From NCBI GenBank assembly GCA_038745535.1, contig JBCDLI010000068.1:1-12352 (forward strand): 12,352 nucleotides of DNA. The letters are read 5' to 3'. Within the stretch, counting starts at the first letter, position 1; each line of letters opens with the position of its first letter. A program made the position numbers and the translations under genes. This stretch comes from JBCDLI01 sp038745535. GTDB taxonomy: Bacteria; Pseudomonadota; Alphaproteobacteria; Rhizobiales; Rhizobiaceae. Below are positions 1 to 9,116 of this stretch, one piece after another. The notes under the pieces were generated by a model. It had not been told where the DNA came from, made no database searches, and saw nothing but the letters and a program-made list of their open reading frames with translations.

Positions 1-741
1 AGCGGTTCGAAGCGCAAGCGTTGTAGGCGCGGAAACGGCAATCAACAACGGACAGCCGATCTTCGCTGCCTTTTGCACGAGTTCGACTGAAACCCGGGAC
101 GTCATCACTATAGCGCCGTCCGGAGCTTCGAAGTCCTTGCGGACAATTGCCCCAATAAGTTTATCCAGCGCATTGTGACGGCCAACGTCTTCCCGCGCCG
201 CGACAATGCCCTTGCCGTGAAGAATGAAACCTGCGCCATGAACAGACCGGGTTTGATCATGGAGCGGTTGATGGCCGCGGAGCTTCTCGGTTGCTGCAAT
301 GAGTTCGTCTATCGAAAACTGCGATGGAGCCGCTTCGACGCGACCTGGCTCGCGCATGGCGGCTTCGATAGTTTCCAATCCGCACATGCCGCAACCGACG
401 GGACCGGCCATTGAGCGACGCCGCGCTTTGAAGGCTTCGGAGCGATTTTCGGAAAGCCACATCCGTGCTTCGATGCCTTCATCGTGGTGGACGACTTCCA
501 TCTCGGCTATCTGGTTTTTGTTGTTGATGTAGCCTTCGGTGAGCGAAAAGCCGACCGCAAAATCTTCAATATCGAGTGGTGATGCCATCATTACCGCGAC
601 GCTCGATCCGTCGTAGACCATCGCGCACGGAACTTCGGCAATCAGATCATGGTCGGTCGATTTCCACTCGGGCAAGCGCAACGCATCTGCGCGCTCTATG
701 GCGGCGGAAGCCCCACGTTTCTTGGTGCGATCCAACATCAT
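1..741 (-). CDS. fdhD: Formate dehydrogenase accessory sulfurtransferase FdhD (C-terminus cut by window edge)
   Basis: Translating the minus strand from 741 gives 247 uninterrupted codons to the window edge; roughly the last 25-30 residues of a typical FdhD are missing. Seen: the CGMCG motif with Cys117 and Cys120 (the CxxC loop of the family), the segments DIEDFAVGFSLTEG and REDVGRHNALDKLIG, and the segment MTSRVSVELVQKAAKIGCP. FdhD is known to pass sulfur from a cysteine desulfurase to the molybdenum cofactor of formate dehydrogenases in the cytoplasm, which they need for activity. The start ATG (741-739) overlaps the TGA of the upstream small gene (ATGA), and a second in-frame ATG follows directly. 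An AAGGAG lies 13 nt upstream, so translational coupling is likely. The partner enzyme is encoded just upstream in the same unit. Confidence 0.95.
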   Translation of the reverse strand, partial: MMLDRTKKRGASAAIERADALRLPEWKSTDHDLIAEVPCAMVYDGSSVAVMMASPLDIEDFAVGFSLTEGYINNKNQIAEMEVVHHDEGIEARMWLSENRSEAFKARRRSMAGPVGCGMCGLETIEAAMREPGRVEAAPSQFSIDELIAATEKLRGHQPLHDQTRSVHGAGFILHGKGIVAAREDVGRHNALDKLIGAIVRKDFEAPDGAIVMTSRVSVELVQKAAKIGCPLLIAVSAPTTLALRTA

Positions 742-1038
742 GATGCGTCTCGCTCTCCTTCTGCGACCGCAAGCATATCGCGACCCAACTCGTTCAACGC
801 GTAAAAGAGACGGCCCGACTTATCGCGCCGGTCATCAATCTCGATGGCGCCGACTTGGTTTGCGAGCAGACCACACTCACGAATTACCAGCGCATGGGCG
901 ATCTCAAGTCGCCTCGCAAAAGTCCGGGTGTCTTTGCAAAGACCCATGTGAAGCGACGCGAGTATGCCCGCTGACATTGGTGTCAGCACATCGGGGTAAC
1001 TCGCGACGAGCCTTGCAATCAATCGGCCATAGGCCTGT

Positions 1039-1049
<11 letters not shown>
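738..1049 (-). CDS. Small winged-helix-like protein between the oxidoreductase and fdhD genes
   Basis: This is a 103-residue ORF starting at ATG 1049. That start overlaps the oxidoreductase stop by 11 nt, and the gene's own TGA overlaps the fdhD ATG by 4 nt. A weak GGGA lies just upstream of the start. I do not recognise a named family. The sequence looks mostly helical (residues about 1-70), then has a charged beta-wing-like stretch EIDDRRDKSGRLFYALNELG and a final helix. That end resembles the wing and last helix of winged-helix (MarR/PadR-like) domains. No membrane segment or signal peptide is seen, and the two Cys residues are not arranged as a metal motif. The double overlap argues for a real, stoichiometrically produced gene working with the molybdoenzyme. 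It could be a regulator or a maturation/assembly partner; neither is shown. It does not resemble the FdsD delta subunit I know. Confidence 0.82.
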
Positions 1050-3351
<2,302 letters not shown>

Positions 3352-3461
3352 CGCGTTGTCCTCCAATGCCCCGGTAATTCGCGGCGTTCGTGCGTGCCTT
3401 CCAGCGCCGTACGGGTCCTTTATACGACTTCTGGAGTACTATGACATTTAGCCTTTAGAGG

Positions 3462-3490
3462 CTTAGACCCATCCATTCGTTCAATCTCAA
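3462..3490 (-). promoter_or_regulatory. Candidate sigma70-type promoter of the oxidoreductase-fdhD unit
   Basis: Reading the minus strand, TTGAGA (3490-3485) and TCTAAG (3467-3462) are separated by 17 nt, about 110 nt before the start codon. The -10 matches consensus at four of six positions. A small inverted repeat, AGCCT-N4-AGGCT (3450-3463), overlaps the -10/start region and could be an operator. A near copy (8 of 9) of the GACATTTTG element found upstream of the transporter lies at 3443-3451. Assignment is by eye only. Confidence 0.3.
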
Positions 3491-3561
3491 TATTGAAAAA
3501 AGGGATGTGAGAAGCAGAACAACTCCCGGAAAAACTCCGGGAGTTGCAGGTTGAGATTGAA
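3480..3561. repeat. Outer inverted repeat enclosing the terminator hairpin
   Basis: The 11-bp arm 3480-3490 (TTCAATCTCAA) is the exact reverse complement of 3551-3561 (TTGAGATTGAA). The arms enclose the smaller hairpin at 3520-3546, so the RNA could fold into a two-storey structure that starts 2 nt beyond the transporter stop codon. The distal arm also overlaps the -35 element proposed for the fdh unit. Confidence 0.6.
3520..3546 (-). terminator. Intrinsic terminator-like hairpin after the OFA transporter gene
   Basis: A perfect 11-bp stem (3520-3530 with 3536-3546) closes a 5-nt loop, 16 nt beyond the transporter stop codon. In the minus direction it is followed by a U-rich but interrupted tract (TTCTGCTTCTC) and then a six-T run about 20 nt on. 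This would separate transporter transcription from the downstream fdh unit, perhaps incompletely because no T-run directly abuts the stem. Confidence 0.65.
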
Positions 3562-3562
3562 G

Positions 3563-5272
3563 TTACTCAGCAGGAGCAGGCGCTGCTTCTGGGTGAGTGT
3601 TTTCAACGTGGTGCTTCTCAGCAACCGGACGAACCATCAGGTTAGCGAAGAATGCGATAACCAGAAGACCAGCCATGGCGTACATCGTTGTGTTGTACAG
3701 CGTGGATGTCGGGTCGACCGTTCCAGCAGGAGCGATTTCCATGAGGTTGGCAATCGTCACCGTCTTTGCAGCAACCAGTTCGTTCAACTGAGCGATAGGA
3801 GCACCGAACTTCTCAGCAAACGCTGCCGGGTCAACTTTCGCTGCCAGATCGGCAATCGCGTTGTCCTTGGACAGGTTGCGGAGGAAGGTGATCGCGAACG
3901 GTCCGAGAACACCAGCCGTTGCCCAAGCAGTAAGCAGGCGACCGTGGATACCACCGACGTGCAATGTACCGAAGATATCAGCCAGGTAAGCAGGGATCGT
4001 AGCGAAGCCGCCGCCATACATGGTGAAGATGATCATCGTTGCGATGTAGAAGCCGATGAGGGCCGTGGTGCCGCCGCTGCCAGCCCAGAACGGGATCGTG
4101 CAGTACAGGATCGTGCCCAGGATGAAGAAGCAGTGGTAGGTGTTCTTACGACCGATGAAGTCTGACGTGGATGCCCAGAAGAAGCGGCCAACCATGTTGA
4201 AGACCGAGATCATGAGAACGTAGGTTCCAGCAAACGCTGCGGTTACCAATGCAAGGTCGCCGAAGATCTCGTTGATCATTGTTTTCGCAACACCGATAAC
4301 GCCGATGCCCGCAGTAACGTTGAAGCAGAGAACGACCCACAACATCCAGAACTGAGGTGTCTTCAGCGCTTGGTCGATGTGGACGTTGTTACGAGTAACC
4401 ATGCCGCCAGCAGCAGGCTTTGGTTCCCAACCAGCGGGTTTCCAGTCTGCAGCAGGAACGCGGTATTGGAATGCAGCGATCATCATGACGACGAAGTAAA
4501 TGATACCCAGTGTCAGGAAGGTAGCCGATGCACCGGTGTCGCCTGTTCCAACAACGTAGACGCCAGCTTCGCCGCCAAATGGTGCAGCTTGCTCAGCGGT
4601 TGCGAGAACAACTTCAACCTTGCCAGCAGCTGTTTCAGCAAAACGACGACCGTTTTCAGTGATCAGTGCCACAGCACTTTCAGCACCGATAAAGTCAGGT
4701 GCTTTCTGGTAGATGCTGAGGAGCCAAGCTTTAAGTGGTGCGCCGATCATCGCGCCGCCGCCAAAGCCCATGATCGCCATGCCCGTTGCCATGCCGCGAC
4801 GGTCAGGGAACCAGCGGATCAGCGTAGAGACAGGAGATACGTAGCCAAGGCCAAGACCAGCGCCGCCGAGGACACCGTAGCCGAGATAAACCATCCAGAG
4901 TTGGCCAGATGCGATACCTGCAGAACCAACCAAAAAACCGCCGGCCCAAAGGAAACCAGCGACAACACCGACATAGCGGGGGCCAACTTTTTCAAGCCAT
5001 TTGCCGCCGACCGCAGCAGTAAGGCCAAGGACCACGATGGCCACTGAGAAGATCCAAACAACCGAGCTCAAGCTCCAGTCGCTAGCCGCAGGTGCAACAA
5101 CACCGCCAAGACGCGTAAGCGGCGGGTTGAAAACAGACCAAGCGTAAACGGAACCGATACACAGGTGAATAGCGATAGATGCCGGTGGAACCCGCCACCT
5201 GTTGTAGCCTTCAGGGGCCACGATATTTTCTTTGCGCAGGAACGCGAGCGCCCCGCCGGATGAGCCTGCCAT
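3563..5272 (-). CDS. OFA-family (oxalate/formate antiporter) MFS transporter
   Basis: This 569-residue polytopic membrane protein has MFS features: motif A (GGKWLEKVGPR, residues 89-99), the related DFIGRK (371-376), and about 12 hydrophobic segments. The pattern HLCIGSVYAWSVFNPPL, then GLGLGYVSPVSTLIRWFPDRRGMATG, is characteristic of the oxalate/formate antiporter family, which exchanges or imports small mono- and dicarboxylates at the inner membrane. Two long hydrophilic Ala-rich loops stand out (about 185-250 and 465-528), making it longer than the roughly 420 residues of classical OxlT. The ATG at 5272 is preceded by a strong GGAGGAG. Codons lean to GCT, GTT, CGT and ATC, suggesting high expression. 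Neighbouring molybdoenzyme and fdhD genes point to formate or oxalate; lactate or pyruvate is possible, since family members vary. Confidence 0.93.
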   Translation of the reverse strand: MAGSSGGALAFLRKENIVAPEGYNRWRVPPASIAIHLCIGSVYAWSVFNPPLTRLGGVVAPAASDWSLSSVVWIFSVAIVVLGLTAAVGGKWLEKVGPRYVGVVAGFLWAGGFLVGSAGIASGQLWMVYLGYGVLGGAGLGLGYVSPVSTLIRWFPDRRGMATGMAIMGFGGGAMIGAPLKAWLLSIYQKAPDFIGAESAVALITENGRRFAETAAGKVEVVLATAEQAAPFGGEAGVYVVGTGDTGASATFLTLGIIYFVVMMIAAFQYRVPAADWKPAGWEPKPAAGGMVTRNNVHIDQALKTPQFWMLWVVLCFNVTAGIGVIGVAKTMINEIFGDLALVTAAFAGTYVLMISVFNMVGRFFWASTSDFIGRKNTYHCFFILGTILYCTIPFWAGSGGTTALIGFYIATMIIFTMYGGGFATIPAYLADIFGTLHVGGIHGRLLTAWATAGVLGPFAITFLRNLSKDNAIADLAAKVDPAAFAEKFGAPIAQLNELVAAKTVTIANLMEIAPAGTVDPTSTLYNTTMYAMAGLLVIAFFANLMVRPVAEKHHVENTHPEAAPAPAE

Positions 5273-5307
5273 GTGCTCCTCCCCGATCTTATCGCGCTCC
5301 GAACTTG

Positions 5308-5350
5308 CTGCTGCAGCAGAACGGGCGCTTTTTTCACGGGATGCTGCAGC
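5308..5350. repeat. Paired GCTGCAGC palindromes in the transporter leader
   Basis: The 12-bp palindrome CTGCTGCAGCAG (5308-5319) and a second GCTGCAGC (5343-5350) share the 9-mer TGCTGCAGC (5309-5317 and 5342-5350). The copy near 5346 is also flanked by a GGGA/TCCC pair, giving a short hairpin. Both lie between the candidate promoter and the Shine-Dalgarno of the transporter gene, so they would be in its 5' leader. They could form alternative stems or bind a protein; no function is shown. Confidence 0.4.
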
Positions 5351-5359
5351 TTCCCGACG

Positions 5360-5388
5360 GTTTCAAACTTGAATCAATCGGATGTCAA
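5360..5388 (-). promoter_or_regulatory. Candidate sigma70 promoter of the OFA transporter gene
   Basis: On the minus strand a perfect TTGACA (5388-5383) is followed after 17 nt by TGAAAC (5365-5360), a poor -10 (three of six). A strong -35 with a weak -10 fits a promoter needing an activator. The predicted start near 5353 gives a leader of about 80 nt. I found no sigma54 -24/-12 element (GG-N10-GC) in this gap. Confidence 0.4.
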
Positions 5389-5446
5389 CCTAAATAGATT
5401 AGTAATATCAGTATGTTACGGGTGTTGCAGCGCACCCTTTTCGGGT

Positions 5447-5499
5447 CAAAATGTCCAAAATGTCTCAGACTTTTGGATTATCCGGCGGACAAAATGTCC
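5447..5499. promoter_or_regulatory. Cluster of GACATTTTG repeats and a perfect palindrome upstream of the OFA transporter
   Basis: Three exact copies of the 9-mer CAAAATGTC (GACATTTTG on the minus strand) occur at 5447-5455, 5456-5464 (head-to-tail, no gap) and 5490-5498. The third lies inside the 13-bp perfect palindrome GGACAAAATGTCC (5487-5499), within the last codons of the kinase gene. A degenerate inverted copy, GACTTTTGG, is at 5468-5476. The cluster sits about 95-145 nt upstream of the proposed transporter start site, a usual position for activator binding. The adjacent Fis-HTH response regulator is the obvious candidate binder (inference). Confidence 0.6.
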
Positions 5500-7466
5500 A
5501 CTTTTTCGGAATGTTTCGCCATATTGTCAGCATTGGAGTCCACTGCTGGACACCAGACGATGAACTGCGCGCCTTGGTCTAAAGTATTGTGGGCAGTGAT
5601 GCTGCCTCCGACCTTGGAGACGAGCGCTTGCGAGATGGAAAGACCGAGTCCAGTGCCTTCGCCAAGTTTGGTGGTGAAGAATGGGTTGAACACGCTATCC
5701 TGTTTGCCCTCGGGCAGGCCTGGGCCTGTGTCGGTTATGGATATGGCCGCGCCAACGGTTCCATCCCGCGTTTGAGGGTAGGTTTCGAGGGTCAACGTCC
5801 CGCCGTTTGGCATCACGTGAACCGCATTGATGATGAGATTGACGAGCACCTGTTGGAGTTCCGTGGCAATGATCGAAATGGCGGGCGTGGTGGGATCGAC
5901 CTCCATCTTAGTCTCGACACCGGTGGTGCGCAGGTCGGCGGCGACGAGGACCAGTGCATCGCGGATCGCCAGTTCAGGACTGACCGGTTCGGCGACGTCG
6001 GAGAGTTCGTCGCTCCGCGTAAACTTCAGAAGCTTGTTGACGATGGTGTTGATGCGATGGGTTTGCGCATCAATTAGATCGAACTCAACTTTGAAGTCCT
6101 GTGCAAGCTCGCCCAGACCAAAACGGACCACCTCAAGATTGCCTTGAATAACAGCCACCGGATTGTTGATTTCGTGCGCAACGCCGGCGGTAATTTCACC
6201 GACGGAAGCCAGCTTTTCAGACATGACAAGCTGCGCAAAAGTGGCCTCAAGTTCTTCATTTGCCGACTTCAATTCGGCGGTTCGTTCCTCAACCAACTCG
6301 TTAAGCCGCTCATCGCGCTCCTGAACCTGATCAAGCATGCGGTCTAGGTGTTGGGCCACGTCGGCGATTTCGTTTGAGGCTCGAACTTTCCCGATCCGCG
6401 CGGCAAGATCGCCTTTTTGAGCCAGCGCCATTGTTGCAGACATCCGCTCCAAAGGCGCGAAAATTCCAGCCGCCATTTTTAAGAAAACGGGCACGGAGAT
6501 CAGCAGTATGGCGATAAGAGACAGCGCCAGGGTAATGCCCGTCGCGGTCCGATCGGCTGCAAAAGGCTCTTCCAAGAACCCCGTGTAGATCATGCCAATT
6601 CTGTTGCCGTGGATGTCTGCCAGCGGCATATAACCAGAGATATACCAATCGTTGACCACGAAAGCCCGGTCGAGCCACTGCTGACCGTTCACCATAACGT
6701 GCTGCCAGACTTCCTCAGAGACGCGCGTGCCAAGCGCGCGGTCGCCTTCGAACAGGCGGACGTTCGTTGAAATCCTCACGTCGTCGAGAAATAGCGTTGT
6801 GGTTCCCGAATTCGTTGTGCCTTCCGTCTCATCGTAGATCAGTCCGTTGATGCGGTCGATAAATGCGAGGTTCCGGTTGAGGAGCCTGCCGCCGATCAAC
6901 ATGGTGCCCGATGCCAGATCGCGGTGGACGGCGATCATGAACATGCCGCGATCTTCCGTTTCGCGATCAATCGTGCGTGCGGCGTCTGTTTCAACCAAAA
7001 GCAATCGCGACACACCCGAAAGGCGCGGGGAGATCGCATCCATCTGTTCACGCTCCCAGACAATAAGGCCTGCCGATGTTTGCGGTGGCTCAATCACTTC
7101 CGAAGCGCCGATTGCAAAACTGGCAAATCGTTCGTCGTCTACGGTCGTCGAAATAAGAAAATCGAGATCAAGCTCGTCGCGTCTGCTGAGCAGATATTCG
7201 GCTTCGAATGCGGGGCCCGTACGGCGGGCAACTGTCATTGCTGCAGAGCCAGCTACGGAAGAAACTGCGGCGGACTGACGGTCGCGTATGCGCTCGAAAT
7301 ACCCTTGAGCGATGCGCAGATCGCTTTCCACTTTGGAGAGCAGCAGGTCATCGAACTGCCCCATCCAGCGCACCACGGTGATGCCGAGAAGAATTGGAAG
7401 CAGCACGACGAGTGGCAGCAGTGCTAAGGCCAGCAGTTTAAGGCGAACAGACCGAAGGAGCGTCAT
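5478..7466 (-). CDS. Sensor histidine kinase with extracytoplasmic sensor domain
   Basis: This 662-residue protein has, in order: membrane segment 1 (about 9-32), a large extracytoplasmic region (about 35-305) resembling a double-Cache sensor, membrane segment 2 (about 308-329), HAMP (about 330-382), a coiled coil with EERTAELKSANEELEATFAQL (393-413), HisKA with GVAHEINNPVAVI (phosphoacceptor His431), and HATPase with N-box LVNLIINAVHVM (541-552), DTGPGLP (579-585), FNPFFTTK (593-600) and GTGLGLS (604-610). All catalytic boxes are intact and there is no PAS domain, unlike E. coli AtoS. The ATG at 7466 overlaps the regulator's TGA (ATGA), so the two are translationally coupled; the earlier in-frame start at 7484 is less likely. 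A Cache fold would suit a small carboxylate ligand; the actual ligand is unknown. Confidence 0.94.
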   Translation of the reverse strand: MTLLRSVRLKLLALALLPLVVLLPILLGITVVRWMGQFDDLLLSKVESDLRIAQGYFERIRDRQSAAVSSVAGSAAMTVARRTGPAFEAEYLLSRRDELDLDFLISTTVDDERFASFAIGASEVIEPPQTSAGLIVWEREQMDAISPRLSGVSRLLLVETDAARTIDRETEDRGMFMIAVHRDLASGTMLIGGRLLNRNLAFIDRINGLIYDETEGTTNSGTTTLFLDDVRISTNVRLFEGDRALGTRVSEEVWQHVMVNGQQWLDRAFVVNDWYISGYMPLADIHGNRIGMIYTGFLEEPFAADRTATGITLALSLIAILLISVPVFLKMAAGIFAPLERMSATMALAQKGDLAARIGKVRASNEIADVAQHLDRMLDQVQERDERLNELVEERTAELKSANEELEATFAQLVMSEKLASVGEITAGVAHEINNPVAVIQGNLEVVRFGLGELAQDFKVEFDLIDAQTHRINTIVNKLLKFTRSDELSDVAEPVSPELAIRDALVLVAADLRTTGVETKMEVDPTTPAISIIATELQQVLVNLIINAVHVMPNGGTLTLETYPQTRDGTVGAAISITDTGPGLPEGKQDSVFNPFFTTKLGEGTGLGLSISQALVSKVGGSITAHNTLDQGAQFIVWCPAVDSNADNMAKHSEKVDILSAG

Positions 7467-8860
7467 AGCCCCCACGCTTGGCATTTTCGGTCAATTGTTT
7501 TGCGTGCCACATCAAGACGCCGCGCCGCTTCTGCGCGATTGCCGCGACAGGCGTTCAGCACCGATAGGATGTGACGTTTCTCAATCTCTGCCAGCGTCTC
7601 ACGCGCGCCGTCGCCGTTTGCGTCCGGCAGAGCATCTTCTAAGCTGCCTTGAATGATGCCGCGTTCGACGGTGTTTCGAAGCTCCAGCACATTGCCCGGC
7701 CAGGCATGGGCGAGAAATTTGCGCTTGGTTTTCTCATCTAAAGCAGGGACGACGACGCTCATACGCTCCGAGAGATGCTCAATGAAAACCTGGGCGAGCG
7801 TGATGATGTCTTCACTGCGCTCGCGAAGCGGCGGCAAAGCGATCTCAATCACATTGAGGAGATAGAACAGTTCACTGCGGAACTCGCCTTGGTCCACGGT
7901 GTCTTTTAATCCGCGGGAGGTTGAGGCGACGATGCGCACATCAATCGCCTGCGATCGCGAGGCGCCGACCGGTTGATATCTTCCAGTGGAAAGGAGTTCC
8001 GTGAGCAAGCCTTGAGACGCCGAGGAGAGCGTCTCGATTTCTTCTAAGAAAAGCGTGCCCCCGGCGGCGGTCGTCAAAACACCTTCGGACAGATCGCTTT
8101 CAGCGCCCTGTTTTATGGAGCCGAGCATTCGCGCTTCAAACGCGCTGTCAGAAAGGCCATGGCAGTTTAGCCACACGAATGGATTATGTCGGCGCGGCGA
8201 ACCTGCATGGAGCATACGCGCAGCAATCTGATTTCCCGAGCCAACTTCGGACAGGATCACCACCGGCGATTCCGACTGTGCAGCGCGTGCAATGGTCTGA
8301 CGAACAGCTTCGATCTTTGCAGACGACCCAAGCAGCGCATCGCGGTGGCGAAGAATATCGCGGCCTGCTTCGAGCTCATGTTTGAGTGCAGAGTTTTCTT
8401 TGCGAAGTCTCGTCCGCGTGAGGGATTGGGTGATGGCGTTTAAAAGCTGATTTGAACGAAACGGCTTTAAAAGGAAGTCTGAGGCCCCAGCGCGCAATGC
8501 GGCAATTGCGGTGTCGAGATCGGCGTGGGCAGTGATCAGGATCGCTTCGGAGAAGAAACCGATTTCGCGTTGCTCACTCAGCCACTGCACGCCGGTCTTC
8601 GTTGGCATGATGTTATCGAGCACGACCACGTCGTAGCTCTTTTCATCAAGGAAGGTGGATGCTTCGGAAACATTGGCAGCGCAATCGACCTCCGCGCAAC
8701 TCGCCTGAAGCACTTTTTGCAGAAAATTACGCATGCCCGGCTCGTCGTCGACTACGAGAACGCGTGCCTGTGCCAGCAGGTCCAGCCGGTCGTGGTCATT
8801 TGTATCTGCGGTTGCGATGTCGGCGTCTTTGTCAGTGGAGACAAGCTGGACCACGTTCAT
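7463..8860 (-). CDS. NtrC/AtoC-type response regulator with degenerate AAA+ domain
   Basis: This 465-residue protein has an intact REC domain (Asp38-Asp39, phosphoacceptor Asp82, Thr110, Lys132), a central AAA+ sigma54-activator fold (about 173-405) and a C-terminal Fis-type HTH (about 420-465: NRAEAARRLDVARKTIDRK). The AAA+ motifs are eroded. Walker A reads SEVGSGNQ (Lys to Asn210), Walker B is GGTLFLEE (Asp to Glu), GAFTGA is replaced by GAESDL (252-257), the arginine of LYYRL is Leu334, and the sensor-II Arg of GNVREL is Leu392. The protein probably binds DNA in a phosphorylation-controlled way without sigma54-dependent ATPase activation. Start: ATG 8860 has GAGGAG at 9 nt; ATG 8866 is only 3 nt from it, and TTG 8920 has no good Shine-Dalgarno. 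It is co-transcribed with the kinase gene. Confidence 0.94.
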   Translation of the reverse strand: MNVVQLVSTDKDADIATADTNDHDRLDLLAQARVLVVDDEPGMRNFLQKVLQASCAEVDCAANVSEASTFLDEKSYDVVVLDNIMPTKTGVQWLSEQREIGFFSEAILITAHADLDTAIAALRAGASDFLLKPFRSNQLLNAITQSLTRTRLRKENSALKHELEAGRDILRHRDALLGSSAKIEAVRQTIARAAQSESPVVILSEVGSGNQIAARMLHAGSPRRHNPFVWLNCHGLSDSAFEARMLGSIKQGAESDLSEGVLTTAAGGTLFLEEIETLSSASQGLLTELLSTGRYQPVGASRSQAIDVRIVASTSRGLKDTVDQGEFRSELFYLLNVIEIALPPLRERSEDIITLAQVFIEHLSERMSVVVPALDEKTKRKFLAHAWPGNVLELRNTVERGIIQGSLEDALPDANGDGARETLAEIEKRHILSVLNACRGNRAEAARRLDVARKTIDRKCQAWGL

Positions 8861-9116
8861 AGGCATTTGCTCCTCTGAAGCGAACGCTTGGATTTTTTGT
8901 TGTGAGGATCGATCGCTCAAAATACCTGACTATGTCAGTGGATAATTCCATAAGGCGCGCGACGTACCCATTCGACCTTGGATGCATGGGACACCTTAAC
9001 GACGAAGAAACGCGGAAAAGATCAAGAGCGATTGAGTTCTGCGATGGCATTGTTGCAATTGATTTTGCCGAACACCGCCTATCTGCCATGACGAAATGTG
9101 TTGAGAGATTATTGGA
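8861..9116. promoter_or_regulatory. Divergent intergenic region between the response regulator and atoD
   Basis: About 250 nt separate the divergent starts and must hold both promoters. A CTGAC-TAT-GTCAG inverted repeat (8926-8938) lies about 66-78 nt before the regulator start and could be an operator. A GATCGATC palindrome is at 8907-8914. For atoD, GAGAG (9103-9107) is the only ribosome-binding candidate, 9 nt before the ATG. I see no convincing -35/-10 pair and no GG-N10-GC sigma54 element. No copy of GACATTTTG is present; the closest is CAAAATACC at 8918-8926 (7 of 9). Confidence 0.5.

Noticed and set aside
3352..3366. TTG start at 3366 for the oxidoreductase
   Set aside because: It lies immediately before the GGAGG that serves ATG 3351, so it cannot have its own properly spaced Shine-Dalgarno.
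5420..5440. GGGTG/CACCC hairpin followed by TTTT as a plus-strand terminator
   Set aside because: No plus-strand gene ends here. In the minus direction, where it would follow the kinase gene, no T-run follows the short stem.
8926..8938. Same operator as the GGACAAAATGTCC palindrome near the transporter
   Set aside because: When centred on each other the two palindromes do not share arm sequence.
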